From Coturnix japonica (Eukaryota; Chordata; Aves; Galliformes; Phasianidae), in NCBI RefSeq assembly GCF_001577835.2, contig NC_029519.1, positions 75,346,363 to 75,410,362 on the forward strand: a DNA stretch of 64,000 bases, given 5' to 3'. The translations under genes and the position numbers were made by a program. Shown here one piece after another: positions 12,498 through 24,986 of the stretch. The notes beneath the pieces are model-generated. The model had not been told where the DNA came from. It searched no databases and worked only from the letters and a program-made list of their open reading frames with translations. Positions within the stretch are counted from its first letter, which is position 1, and each line of letters begins with the position of its first letter.

Positions 12498-15400
12498 ATT
12501 CAAGTTTGTGAGAGATGATATGATGGGCTCAGGCTGCTGTGACCTGTTGAATGTATTTACAAGCCTGAGCCCTTTGAGTGATGCTAGTTGTTTCCTAAAA
12601 CAAAGTAGCTCTAGTGACAGATAGTGAAGAGCAACTATTTCAGAAACCATTAAAACTTGCTCTGTGTTTATATGTGAAGGCAAATGAGTTCATTCTCAGG
12701 CCAGGTTTGAATTGACCTACCATGTCTAAACCAACCAGTACAACGAGACATTTTGACAGCTCCTTAGGAAAATGAAACAACACAACAGTACTACAAGAGC
12801 ACAGAAGTGGTGACTAATGAAGAGCAGCAACTGGAACAATGAAGCACTAACTGAGGAAATATGCTGTCTGCCATAGAGAGAGATAGGAAAACCATGTGGA
12901 AGCCTGGGAATGTACTGGATGAAAGAGACAAAATGAAGTCCAGACTACAGTGGACATGCTAAATATAGAGGAAAGAGAAGATGAGATGTTCCTAGACCAA
13001 GGTAGGTAGCTAAGCAACTAACCCACAAAGAGCCAAGCACAATTCACCCCAAATTCTTCCAAGAACTGAAATGAACTGAAATAAATCCTGAGTCACTGAG
13101 TGAAATCTCAGATAAAAGAGAGAGGGGAAGAGAAAATAGCCACTGGCAATCTTTTGCATCTATTGTGTAAGTACATCAAAATCATACTATATAATGAACT
13201 GGAGAAGCAGAAAAATCCATGATACATGCAAGGAAAGAATAATAAAAAAGAACTCAAAAATGGCTCATGTAGAAGTACAGGTGAGTAATACTGCTTCATG
13301 TCACACAACCACGTTGCAGGAAGCACAAGGAAAGGACTATAAAAGCCCCCTTAGAAACAGATCAATCTGTTGCATCAGGAGATTAAAGTCTGTTTGTTTG
13401 CTCATGGAAACAGTAGAAGTTGTGGGAGAGAACTGTAAAAGCAATTCTGCTGGCACAGACCCATTCCCATTGCCTTCTTGTCAGCATGGCCAATGCATCA
13501 CCCTTAGGAGAAGTGGGCATAAGTCCTCACGTACAGGACGTTTCCCCTCTCTCTGGACCATTATATTTCATTGACAGTCTCTCCTGCAAACTGTTACACA
13601 TTTCTGACTGAGGTATTTTTTTCCTTGTCTTTGCGGTGTTACCCAGGTGCTGAGTACTTGGTGGGTAACACTGGGCAGGTGCTTGATCTGACTGACTGCA
13701 AGGAAGGCAAATCAGATCTTCAGCTGCAGTCAACATACAATACAAACTCCCACCTGATTTTCCTGATGACAGTCATTCGCTGGGCTTGTCAGCATCAAAG
13801 TGTTGGCAGAGTGACTTCCTCTTTACTGCATCAAAAAGAGAGATCTTTCCTCCTTCCAAAGAGATGCAGCACTCACTAAAGGCTTACGCTACTCAGAGCT
13901 TCATTCTTCTCAATTTGCTCATGCATCTTCATGCCCTCAACCAGTGTGATGCTCATTGAAGGCACCTGTTAGATTCAACCCTTTCTCTTATAGGTTGTTG
14001 TACTTAATAATTTGAAGATATTTTTTTAATAGAACAGTCATTTTGTGCCACCGCTTTTTTCTTTTCTTTTTTTTTAATCATTTGATGGTACAACGACAGC
14101 TTTTCTCCTGGATCCCTGCATGAGCAGTTGGCAATGGCGAGCAGGATTGCTGCTACCTCTAATCACCATCAAAGCTGCTTCTCTAAGTGCTATAAACATA
14201 ACAGTGCATAACAGAGGAGCAGGCAGCAGCAGTGGTTGCTCGTGGGACACCTGCTCTTTCAATTTAAATCCTCATTCCTGCAAAATTCAGGGACAGCAAA
14301 AGCACAGAATGTAAAGAATTTGTGTAAAGCAGCTCTCACCATCTTCTAATCTCAGTTATGCAGAAAAATATATGGGAACAGACTTTGGAAAAAGAGACAT
14401 ACACTGCACATAACTTTCCACTTCTTTCCTTGTAACTGCGCATGGAAATAAGGTACAGGTATCCAAATATCTACTGCATCCTCAGCTACAGCTGTTCCTA
14501 TAGCTCCTATAGCACAAAGCCATGTCATCTTAGGGAGCATCCAGGTACTTGCTCAGATTGTAGTGGTGAAGAGAAAGACCCTGAAAAGCTGTCAGCCCAG
14601 TGGTGCTGCTGAAATGAAATGGGTTGTGATTTAGCTGAGATCTGTGAAAATACACAGGCTGAACTGACACCAAAATATTTTGATTCAAGGAGAAAACAAT
14701 CCCAGTTCTAAAACTCAGTTAGTTTTGGACTACATATAATTGAGGGGGGAAAGAGAGATTTTTCCTATGGATCAGATATGGAAAGGCACTTGTCACTGAC
14801 ATGAATAACGCCAGTAAACAAGGAAGTCCCTGAATAAATCTTTTGAGGCATGGATCTTTAGGCTGATAAAAGGTCGACTGAAAACACAGTATCCCATTTC
14901 CACTAAAGTATTCTCCATTCAAGACTTTTGGCTCATCTCAGATAAACTGAAGCCAGCAAAAACACTTCCATCTTTTTCCACATGTATTAGGTCAGGAACT
15001 TTCTGAGGAAGATGCATAACAAACCCAGGACACGGAAGGTAACAGGCATGTTTCTGGCTCTGCAGAATATCTAGCTGGGTCTGGAAAGCAAGCAGGAGAG
15101 ACAACCATTTCTGCAATGATTTTACAATAATAGCTGACTGCGTGTTCATTCTTTTCCATATTTAATAACATTGACCCCTTGTCCCTTCCCATGCCACTGC
15201 CTATTGTATTCAGTCATTGGCTGAAATTCTCCTGCAACAGAAATAAGCAATCAATAAATAATGAGAACATCCCTTGTAAACGCCATAAGCAGAAGTGCCA
15301 GACTTTTCACAGATTTTGGCTGGGTTTAACAGTTCCCCGTAGTCCTCTTCTGTGCCCTTCTGGGCTGCATAGTGCCAAAGGACTCCACGACTTTGTCTCA

Positions 15401-15624
15401 GCCTTTACTAAAATGCTGTTGGGAAGTGCTGAGCCTGCTTGACTCCTCTTAATGACAAGGGTATGGCCAAAGGCACTCAGCAGGTTTCAAGAGACGCTCA
15501 GCTCCATGCAGGATCTGGCCATGATACATTGCAGCTGCGTCATGGTCAGAGGGATAAATCTGTTACCAAGTTGTGGACACTGCATTACCCTGATGGTATG
15601 AAAATCAAAAGAAGGGGAGATCGT

Positions 15625-15870
15625 GCATGTCATGTCATGCCATGCCATGCCACATCATGCCATGTCACACCATGTCACGTCATGCCATGTCATGCCATGC
15701 CATGCCATGCCATGCCATGCCATGCCATGCCATGCCATGCCATGCCATCCCATCCCATCCCACACCATCCCATCCCATCCCACACCATCCCATCCCATAT
15801 CATCCCATCCCATCCCATCCCACATCCCACAAACATCCCATCTACATCCCATTTTCCTCCCCCAATCCCC
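15625..15870. repeat. (CCATG)n to (CCATC)n pentamer array
   Basis: The left half (to about 15747) is CATGC and CATGT units; the right half is CATCC with CACAC and TATCA variants. The pentamer lacks stops in most frames and produces spurious overlapping open frames on both strands. Confidence 0.97.
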
Positions 15871-16229
15871 ATCCCATCCCCTGACTGCTTTGCACAGATT
15901 TTTTGGGCAATGACAACTGTGCTTCCAACAAAATCTGGAGCATAATCAAACAACAGCAAGTTTTCCATCACCTGTTCTCTTCCCAAGGACATGCTGCCAC
16001 TCCAGCTTGGTGTCCTGGCACCTTGCTCTGGAGCATCCAGCAAACCTGTTCCCAAGTGCAGGCTGTGTGCTCCCCCACCTTGCTTTCAGACATGCTGTTG
16101 CCTGGACAACATTTCTGCTCTCAGCAACGACATTCACCCACACACACGGACAAAAGTGACTGTGCCCCAGTGATCACCTTCCCTGGCTGTAACAGCAAAG
16201 GCCCAGAGTGCTAATTAAAAATAGATCTG

Positions 16230-16720
16230 AGCGGGGGGGGGGAAACACGCTCCGAGCCTCATCAGAAATGTCTGAAGCAAAGACTTTGGGTGGCATCAGG
16301 GAGTGCTGACTAAGTGATCACGTCCCCAGGACTTCCACTGAAATGAAAGGCACAGACTGGAGACTGACTGCTCGGGCTAATGAAGCTGAATCACTGTGAA
16401 ATCGCTGCGAGATTAAAAATTCACTGCGAGGTGGGTAATGGAGGCGCAGCTGGGCTCTGTGCAAGGGATGCCCTCACATGGAGGGATGAAACCGAGGGCT
16501 GCAACGAAGGCAAAGTCCCACTGAGTGACAGCAAATGTCCTTAGAAACATCGGGTGCGGGGTGAGTAAAGTCATTGCGCTGGGTGGCAACGCTCGGTACC
16601 TGCAGAGCTGCGGCCATCAGCGGTGCTGAGCACTGACACTGGCTGTGCGGTGCCACCAGGTGGCAGTGCCTCAAAGCAGTACTCGGGGAGTTTTTATTTA
16701 ACTAACTCGAACGGTAATTG
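16230..16720. other. CpG-richer noncoding stretch
   Basis: CpG dinucleotides are noticeably denser here than in the flanks (for example TCGCTGCGAG, CATCGGGTGCGG, AACGCTCGG). It starts after a 10-base G tract at 16233-16242 and includes the CTCF-like site. No open frame of interest or repeat is seen; it may be a small regulatory island. Confidence 0.35.
16653..16668 (+). promoter_or_regulatory. CTCF-like binding motif
   Basis: CCACCAGGTGGCAGTG fits the CTCF core consensus CCASYAGRKGGCRSYR at every position. It lies in a locally CpG-richer stretch (about 16220-16700) without a gene. Binding is a prediction from the motif. Confidence 0.5.
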
Positions 16721-17046
16721 ATGTATCACGAGAGGCAAGAGGGCCACCCAGGCACCACTCGTGGCAAAAACACACGTGCCCCTACAGCCCACACTTGGTG
16801 CCACCGCTTGCCACGGGCAGCACTTCCCAGCCCAGATTTCTTACAGCCCCAATTCCATTTCCAACTGCAGCAGTGATGGCAGATGGTTAGGTAAGCCCTA
16901 GGCTGGGGTTTGATTTTCTCTCACTTTAGAGAATAAAAATCAATGAGGCAGGCTCCTCTCTGATTCTAGCTCACCTCGCTTACAGATCCTTAGTACCACA
17001 ATGCAGCAGGAGGGCGTTTGTTTGAAAACACGTATTTTCTTTTCCA

Positions 17047-17175
17047 AAGAATCATAAAATCGTTTGAGTTGGAAGGGACCTTTAAAGGCCATCTAGTCCA
17101 ACTCCCCTGCAATGAACAGGGCCATGCACAGCTCCATCAGGTGCTCAGAGCCCCATCCAGCCTGACTTTGGCAAC
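17047..17175 (-). mobile_element. CR1 3' end, left arm of an inverted pair
   Basis: AATCATAAAATC then GTTGGAAGGGACC and CATCTAGTCCAACTCC mark the CR1 end in minus orientation, running to CCATCCAGCCTGACTTTGG. A plus-strand copy faces it 80 bp away. Confidence 0.85.
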
Positions 17176-17250
17176 AGAAGCAAACTTCCTGTGTAAAAGC
17201 CATGCTGGGTAGGAGGGTACCAAGCAGTCATGCGATGTCCCAGCGAATAC

Positions 17251-17420
17251 AGAACACTGGCACCCAGAGAGGTGGTGGATGCCCATTCCCTGACATTTAG
17301 AGTCAGGCTGGAAAGGGCTCTGAGCCCCTGACCGAGCTGTAGGTGTCCCTGTTCATTGCAGGGGAGTTGGACTGGAAGGTATTTAAGGCTCTCTTCCAAC
17401 TCAAAAGAACCTATGAAATA
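17251..17420 (+). mobile_element. CR1 3' end, right arm of an inverted pair
   Basis: CAGAGAGGTGGTGGATG, TTCATTGCAGGGGAGTTGGA and CTCTTCCAACTC followed by CCTATGAAAT are CR1 tail sequence in plus orientation. It is complementary to the copy at 17047-17175. Confidence 0.85.
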
Positions 17421-19751
17421 AGCCTTTCTCCTTCACCGGGGCTACCAAGTCACACTCTTGCTTATGTACATTCCTTTCTTAGCAGAGTAAAACCAAAGCC
17501 CAACTGCCCTTAAATTCTGCTCTGAAAAGCAACAGAGAAGGGGAAAGATCCTCAGACCTGATTGTGAACATCCATCAACCTTAACTACCTCAATCACCCA
17601 TATACACAGCTGCACACAGAGCAGGAGAGGCAGGAAATCCAGCCCAGTGACATCCCACTCATGGGAATGAGAAGTCCCTTGGATATAAACAGGGAGCTGA
17701 GCACGAGCAATTGGCAGCACAGTGCAGGGTGATACAAGTCAAGTTGTTTAAGGAAATAAAACAGCGAGAGATGTTGAAGCCAGTCATTGTCTCCTTCTGG
17801 AGAGCTGCCTGCTCTGCAGGCACTCACTGCTCATCTCAGCTTCCAAACAGAATCCAGTATATCCCCAGTCCTGGAAATGGTCCTATCTGTGTGTGTGTGT
17901 GACACGCAGCACAAATACAAACACCTCCTTCTGTAGAGGCATATGGTTGGGCTTCTGCTTTTTTTTTCTTGCCAAAACATCATTTTCTGCCTGGTCTAGA
18001 GGAACTTGGCCCATCACCTCAACATGACATTCTTTGGAGCATCATCAGTGATTTCCTGGCCTACATCAGCACGCAGCCAGCAAGCTTCCAGTCCCCTTAA
18101 ATATTTCCTAAGCTCTCAGCTCCCTGAGGGAAGAGATCTAAGAGGAAATTGGCGTGCAGTAAAGCTACTCCAATTTGTGCTGCTGCTGTCAGAGAAGCAA
18201 CTGTGGGCTTTTCTGTAAAGCCGCAGGTCCTGGTGAGTGCTTGGACATGTGGATTTGGATGCTGTAGGAAGTCTTCACACATATTCAAGCAGACAGACAG
18301 AAGTGAAGCAAATATTGACTGAATACTTGTGACACTGCCTTGGAAAAAGCCTTCTGTGGCTCAGCACGACACTCGATCAGACCATGTTTTGCTGTGAGGT
18401 TTGTAGCACAGAGACATTGTCCCAGTAATGTCATTTCAGTCTGGGAATGTCTACAGAATGTATTTACAATTGAAAGAAATGGAGAAGAAAATCACTGAGA
18501 GAAACCTCAGGCGTGTTACTGTGGCAGGATGATGAAACACAGAATACATGAGAAAATAGGATTTTAAACATCTTTGACATTTCCACCTGAGCTTTCTAAT
18601 GCCTGCACTGGTAGAAGGCAAGGATCCCTGGTGCAGACCAAGTGCATCCTGCTGTGCAGGGCTGACACAGGAGGCATGGAATTTTCCCAGGCTATACAGA
18701 AGAGCTGCCCAAGTACATCAGTTGGCCATCATTATGGCTGTGTCTGACCAGAAAGGTGAGAGTTTGTAAAGGGGCTTATCTTAGCATAGGGGAACTGTGC
18801 ACTAGCACTTGGGGGTTTAGATTCTAATGCCTGCTGACCCCCTCTGGCATGCAAGACCTGTACTAGGAAGCAGAGCTATTAGAAGGTGCATACTGGGGCT
18901 TGACTTGAGGAAGGCAAATAGGGAAAGTGAATTCTTACAGACATTCAGCTGCTCCCTCCCTATACATGGCGTAAGCAGGCCCAGCCAACACAAGTTTCAA
19001 GTGTAACCTCCACTACAAGAAGCTACAACAGCAAACAGCCATAAAGGCTGAGCACTGACTGATAATGAAAACAAACAAGTTACAAACAAACCTTCCTCAG
19101 GAAGTGCTTGTATAACTTACTTTGAAAACCAGATTTCTGTGTTTCTGTGCACGTTTGGGACTTGCAGTGCCGCAGTTGGGCTGTGTTAAGCTCTAACTAG
19201 CCTACACAGCACACAGGCTGAGCAGGCAGATGGCTCCAGGAGGGACGAGGACAGAGAATACCGCCATAAGGGAAGAAAAATATGTAGGAGTTCAGTTTAC
19301 AAAGCAGTCAAACCAACCCATGGGCTACAAACCAAGATGAAGTTAACGCGTCTTACTTCAAGAAGGCCCCAAGCATTGAAAAAAAAAATGAAGCCTGACT
19401 AAACTAATTAGACTGATTTGAACATAATGAAAGAGAAATTTGGTGCTGGTGTGACAGCAGAGCATTGCCAAGGCAATCTTTGTGAGACGTGCTAAATTGA
19501 TCCTTGGCATCGCTGAGTGAGGGATGTTCACACTAGGAAGCTGATCCCAAATCATCTTACATGTCTGGAGCTGCCTGAAGCTGGATGCGTGGAACTACCA
19601 CTGAAGCAAAGCAGCTGCTTTTCATTGTTGGGTTGGATTCTGGGAAGAATAAGGCTCCATGCTGCACTGAGCACTGTGCATGGGCATGCTTACTTGGCTT
19701 TGATTGCAATTCTTAGCCACCAGCTGAAAGAGCTACCTAATATTTACGGGA

Positions 19752-19890
19752 TTACAGCATGGCTTGGGTGGGAAGGGGCCTCAAAGATCATCCAGTTTCA
19801 AGCTCCAGCCACAGGCAGCGTTGCCAACCACAAAATCAGGCACCAGATCAGGCTGCCCAGGGCCTCACCCAACCTGGCATTGGATCTTCA
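19752..19890 (-). mobile_element. CR1 3' end
   Basis: GGGTGGGAAGGGGCCTCAAA, GATCATCCAGTTTCAAGC and CAGGCTGCCCAGGGCCTCAC are CR1 end signatures in minus orientation. They explain part of a long chance open frame at 19517-20008. Confidence 0.8.
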
Positions 19891-22800
19891 AAGGGAAACA
19901 TGTCATCTCTGGAAGGTTTTGTTTTTAATCCTAGATAAGCAGGACAGCAGGAACTTAAAGCAGAGCTTCAACCACAAGCAAAATACATCAGCCAGAAAAG
20001 CATGTTAATTAGCTTTTGAGATATTTGTTTCTCCCTTTTGGAAGTTTCAATTCTCACAACTGAGACACTCATACTCTTCATAGAAATATGAACCACCTAA
20101 GCCAAAAGGCACAGCACTGAGTACGTGCATCCCACCCCTATCATGCACAGCCTATGGCAAAACCAAGTCAGCAAAAAGAAACAAAAAGAGGAAAAGCAAA
20201 AGAAACAGAGCCAAGAAGTTAAAGAGAGGAGATGACTCTATAGAACTGTGACTCACCAGAAGGCACTAGAAATATGCACCATTAATATTATGGAGCGGGT
20301 AGGATGGTGCAGGACTCTAGTGCTAATTGCAGAAGCTGATGTTGAGTCCTGAATGTCCCATGCTGTTCTAGGCAGGGGGCAACTGTTCTGCAGTGGGTTT
20401 TGCACCTGAGCAGATTTGTGTTACTATTGAATGGCGCACATCTTGGCTATCAGCTGAAATCAGGTGTCCGCCTCCTCCAAGCTGCTGCCCACAATAGAAT
20501 TGCTTTGAGCCCAGATTACTTGCAGGTGAAACAGGGCAGGATTTAGGAAAACGTGATGTGAGTTTCACTCAGCTGATCAGAAAGTGGGGTACACAGGGAC
20601 TACAAGCGTTCCAAACTCTGGAAGATGAGTTGGCTTGTGATGAGCCTCAAAGCTGTATCTGTGAGCCCTCAGCAAGGAACATCAGTTTGTATTCCCCAGC
20701 GAGCTGTGATGGTGATTTGAAGGCAAAGAGAACGCTTTTGTTTCCTAATAATTGCTACAGACAGAGTGTTAGTCTCTCTCTCTGTGTTAGCCTTATGCAA
20801 GAACTTGACTTCAGTTCTAATTTTACTTTGAATAGATTTTGTGAGGCTGCAGGCTGACCCAAAAGCCCTCAGCAAGCAGAAGAAAAATGCTACTGCCAAC
20901 AGCTCAGTGATCACCTATGGCAGCCCAGCAGTGCGCTGAGCAGCAGGAGCATCTCAGTGCCAGCTTGGGAGCTCGCTGCTGCCCATCTCCAATACCTAAT
21001 TGGCAGAAAACTCTGTAATTGCTGCATGTCAATGGTACCAGGAGTTCAGTGCAGAAATCAAACAGGGGCAAATTAAATGACTGTACATGGCAGGTACACG
21101 CTTCTAGCAAGAGAGCCAAAGGCTGTGCACCTCTCAGCAAATGAACTATAAAGCATATTCCTAACACATACATAGATGCCAGAATGCAAATGTACTGACC
21201 TCAGGAAATACTGATGAGCAAGGAGTGTGGCATGAATTAAACACCATGTTGTGCCATGGCATGGGCAGGGAAACATTTGCTTTCTTGTGTAAAGGATTTA
21301 TGAGATATATCTAGACCTTTAAGACCAGACGTAAATCCCTGCTTTACCCTGGCCAAGCTGCTGTTTTAGGATTGACTTTTCCTTGCAGTTACCCCGCTGG
21401 ATGTGAAGAGCTACCATGTACCATTTATGGTCAGCGTGCCTCAGCAGTGTCAAGGACTGGTCTACTAATTCAACTCCAACCTCTGAAGTACAGCAGCGGC
21501 CTACACAAAGCCAAGAGCCAAGAGGCCTGTTCAGTCCTTCTGACAGCTGTCAGGCAGTGACTACAGCACCTTAACTCCACAGCCTTTCCCTAACCAACCA
21601 CATGAAAACCATCAGAGACACCTCTCGGTGAAGTGCACAAGACACATCTGGGGTTTATCCCTTTTGATTCACATTACCCCTCTACATGGCGTCCTGCCTG
21701 GGCTCTCACATGGTTTCCTCTGCTGCGTTATCTTGTTTGCCACTTCACTGCAGACTCACAGAAGAGCAGCCAAAATACGAGTGACTTCAAAGCAGTAGTG
21801 CCAGCCTGCTCTATAAATAATGCACGGGGATCTTTTGTAGTGGTGAATTTTGCTTCTGAATTGTAAACTGTGTTATCTTTCCGATTTCTGCCTTCTGCTG
21901 CAGCCTTCCTATAACCCTTAGCCAAAGACACTAAGAAACTGCAGTTACATCTACAAGCAGTATGGCTGATAAATTATGACTATTTCATGTCCTGAAGGCC
22001 CGGGCTTCACTAGTCTCATTGCTGACATTCTGTACTTCAACACTGGGTTCTTCCCACCTATCCCAGGAACAGTTTGTCACCAGGGTACAATTGCTTGCTA
22101 ATTGTAAAACTAATTATTGGAATAGTGGAAAATAATACTAAAGAAAATCTTCCTTTTCTAATGGCAGAATTCTTCGTTATCACATTCAGCTTGGGCGTTT
22201 TCTAGCAGTGACTTTCAGCAACAAAAGAAAAATGCACTAAAATACTGTAGTTGAAAGTGTGTTAAACCTTATTGACAAGGAAATATCAAGGCTTTGGAGG
22301 ACTGTGGAACTGAAGCCTTTGGAGAAAGAGATACATTATGTATAAGAATACATTATGGAGCGTAGCCAAAGGGAGAAGTAAGAAGACTTGAACAAGTGTG
22401 ACAAAGAAGAGGCTTCCAGCCTGGATGCTTAAACTCCTCTTGAAATCTGATGCAGAGAACAGATCAAGAGGCTGAAATCAATGAAAGGCAGCTCACAGGT
22501 TTCACACAGCAATGAGCCTCTTTAAGTCGGATGGATGGATGGGAGAGCGACAGGCTGGGGAAAGATGTGGCTGCTCACTTTCTGTTAGATATTAGTCAGA
22601 ACTGGGTTTTTAATTTCCCTGAGGGACTCAGGAAGAAGTGAAATGTAACTTAACTGTCATAAAGACTCACAGGTAACTGTGAAACTGTGTGAAGTTAACA
22701 TGCGTGGAAATAAAGTCATCGTTAGCAAATAGGAAACTTCAGCCTGAACTGCTGAGCATACATGGCAGGCAGATCCAGCAGGTACAGGAAAGACTCAGAG

Positions 22801-23076
22801 GTCCAAATTTACTCCAAACCTTGACAAAATGTAATAACCAAACAGACAAACATTGCAAAAGAAGGATCAAAAGTAACCAGTCTGAGGCTGACAGTTGGAT
22901 TTGAACGGCCACAGCCAAAAGCCTTCCTCGTACAGTTCAAGTTCTCTGGTGATCTTAGTTAGCTTTGGTGCCCCACAGCAACTTGTGTTTCAGACACCTA
23001 AATGTTTTAATAAAAGGCATTAAAAACTAAAATGCTTTGTTATTTATATACTGGAACTGTATTATATATCTTATAA

Positions 23077-23245
23077 GGGCTGCTCTGAACTTAATGTCTC
23101 CTATTTTGTGATGTTGACCCATGACATCGGGGGCAGATGTTGGTGGGATGGCAGTAAGGGCTGAACCTTCCCACCAATATTCTGTTAAGTGTTGTTGCTG
23201 TGTGGCAGATGGCAGCAGAGGGGCAGCCTGACAAAATAAGGCATA
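23077..23245 (+). mobile_element. Galluhop-type mariner fragment (5' end)
   Basis: GGGCTGCTCTGAAC followed by TTAATGTCTCCTATTTTGTG, CCCATGACATCGGGGGCAGA, GGTGGGATGGCAGTA and CAGATGGCAGCAGAGGGGCA match, from memory, the 5' noncoding end of the chicken Galluhop mariner. Homology stops near 23245, before the transposase frame, and no 3' terminal repeat is seen. It is a non-autonomous relic and points to a galliform host. Confidence 0.72.
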
Positions 23246-24980
23246 TAAAACCCCTCAACCTTCTGCTCAAACTTCCTGCCTGCTTTATGAAGGCCAGCTC
23301 CTCAGCATGGTGACAGCAGACCGCTCTGTATTCTACTCTCAGACTCTGCCCAGCAGTGGCCATTTTGTCTGCTTCCTTGCATGGGCCATTCTAAGGCCTG
23401 CAAAGTGGGACCTTGTCAAGGTCACACAGAGTGGCACTCAGGGTAGTCAAGTCATGGGTTGTGAAGTTTCCTCCTCTTTCACGTTTGTAGCTCTGTACTC
23501 ACAGATTAGACAGGTCTGCTTATTAGCACCCTGTACTGACAGCCTGGCCCTGCTAGTGACATTCTCTTTGAACTACCAAACTCTTCATGGGTCCATCTGG
23601 CCTCTAAAGGCCTTCTGAATTCCCATTCCCATCTACAATGTATGGAATACTACAAGCAAGCTGCTGCATCAAGAGCTAGGAAGAAACATTCATTCTGGAT
23701 GCAGATAGCATCTATCTTTTGTACTATCACACACTGCAGATGATGGAACACTTTGTGCACAAATAGAGCAGGGGGATTGTATGAAATCCAAGCAGCAGTT
23801 CCATCAGAACAAATACACCGAGTAAACATAGCACTGCGTTAGTGTCAAACAGGCCTGAGTCACCTTCTGTGCTTTCCAATGAGTTTGTGAAGAATCCCAT
23901 GTGGGCAAGTGAAGAATTTGGGCCACAGTGTTGAGAGAACAGCTCTGAAAATGATTTCAGAATAAACAGAAACATATGGAGTTCAAAGAAGGCATCCACA
24001 CAAGCCAGAGCGAACAAAAAGTCCACACTTCACCAGAGACTTTTCTGCTAAGAGCTGCTGCATGGACAACGTCGTAATGGATGTAGTGAGTTGAAGCTTT
24101 AATAATAGATATTAATGAACATCATCATTTATGGTAATACTTTTTCATATACTAGGGACAGTGCTGTGCTTACACACAGAGCATGCAGCTACTGATAGAT
24201 AACGAGAGCATATAAGTTTGTTCACATTGGGTTTGACCAGAGGTCTTGCTAGGGGAGTAAAAACGACACTTTGTAGGTGACACAGACAGTGGGACTGAGT
24301 GCACCCTCAGCAAATCTGCAGATGACAGCAAGCTGAGTGGTGCAGTTGACACACTAGAGGGAAGGGATGCCATCCAGAAGGACCTGGACAGGCTTGAGAG
24401 GTGGGCCCATGCCAACCTCATGAAGTTCAACAAGGCGAAGTGCGAGGTCCTGCCCATGGGTAGGCACAAGAAGCTGTGGAGATGTGCTACCAGGGTTTAG
24501 CCAACATCTTGCCTACCCAGAGGAAGTACCACATTAACACAATTATACCCGTTCTTTTCTATAGAGAATGTAACTGTGCATGTTTACAGCCTACCACTTC
24601 CTCTCCATTGTGTTCCAATGATCTGTGCCCAAGGCTTTCTGCAGCAGCGCTGAAAGGAAAGACACATCTTGATTTCAAGAGGTCACAGACTTTATCTTGG
24701 ATCCACAGCAAAATGGTGCTTTGAGTGCTACGACTTCCTTCTTTAAGACCTCCTGCAACGAAAACCTTTTGTAAAATACAGTTTCTTCTAGCACATGGAC
24801 TTCATGAGCAATAATAAATTAAAGCTACCTAGCTCAGTTTTTAGTTAGCACTACCTCGCTCATTAAAAGCAGCTTTGCCACAGCTACCAAGTTCAGAGTA
24901 TGGAGTCTGCACTCTTAGGTTACATCAGTTACGTTAAATCAGCAACAGAGCACACCAGACAATGCAATGCATCTTGAATC
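23246..24980. other. Noncoding stretch downstream of gene A
   Basis: Only the CR1 internal fragment at 24290-24478 is recognised. Otherwise nothing is seen before the gene A poly(A) candidate. Confidence 0.55.
24290..24478 (+). mobile_element. CR1 LINE internal fragment (RT region)
   Basis: The plus strand encodes [19 protein letters not shown] and [21 protein letters not shown], the same part of CR1 ORF2 as in the element at 4.8 kb, including the ADD of the active site. Both the 5' and 3' parts of the LINE are missing, so this is an isolated internal piece. Confidence 0.85.
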
Positions 24981-24986
24981 TTTATT
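24981..24986 (-). terminator. Candidate poly(A) signal of gene A
   Basis: The first AATAAA or ATTAAA on the minus strand below the gene A stop lies here, about 1.5 kb downstream. It is followed by a GT-rich stretch (TGTCTGGTGTGCTCTGTTGC) of the kind found at cleavage sites. The stretch between stop and signal has no other good signal. This would give a long 3' UTR for a 92-codon message. Confidence 0.35.

Larger units (their letters stand above)
12498..23076. other. Noncoding stretch between pentamer repeats and mariner fragment
   Basis: The pentamer array, the CpG-richer island and three CR1 ends are listed separately. In the rest (12.5-15.6, 17.4-19.7 and 19.9-23.0 kb) I see no gene, RNA or repeat that I can name. 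Confidence 0.55.

Noticed and set aside
12276-12683. Frames rich in Phe-Pro-Ser-Leu or Gly-Arg-Glu-Gly on opposite strands
   Set aside because: They are translations of the CCCTT microsatellite.
15439-15945. 168-codon open frame rich in CHAMP repeats, and its antisense GWDGM frames
   Set aside because: They come from the stop-free pentamer array at 15625-15870, which is open in several frames on both strands.
19517-20008. 163-codon open frame on the plus strand
   Set aside because: About a third of it is antisense to a CR1 3' end; the rest matches nothing I know.
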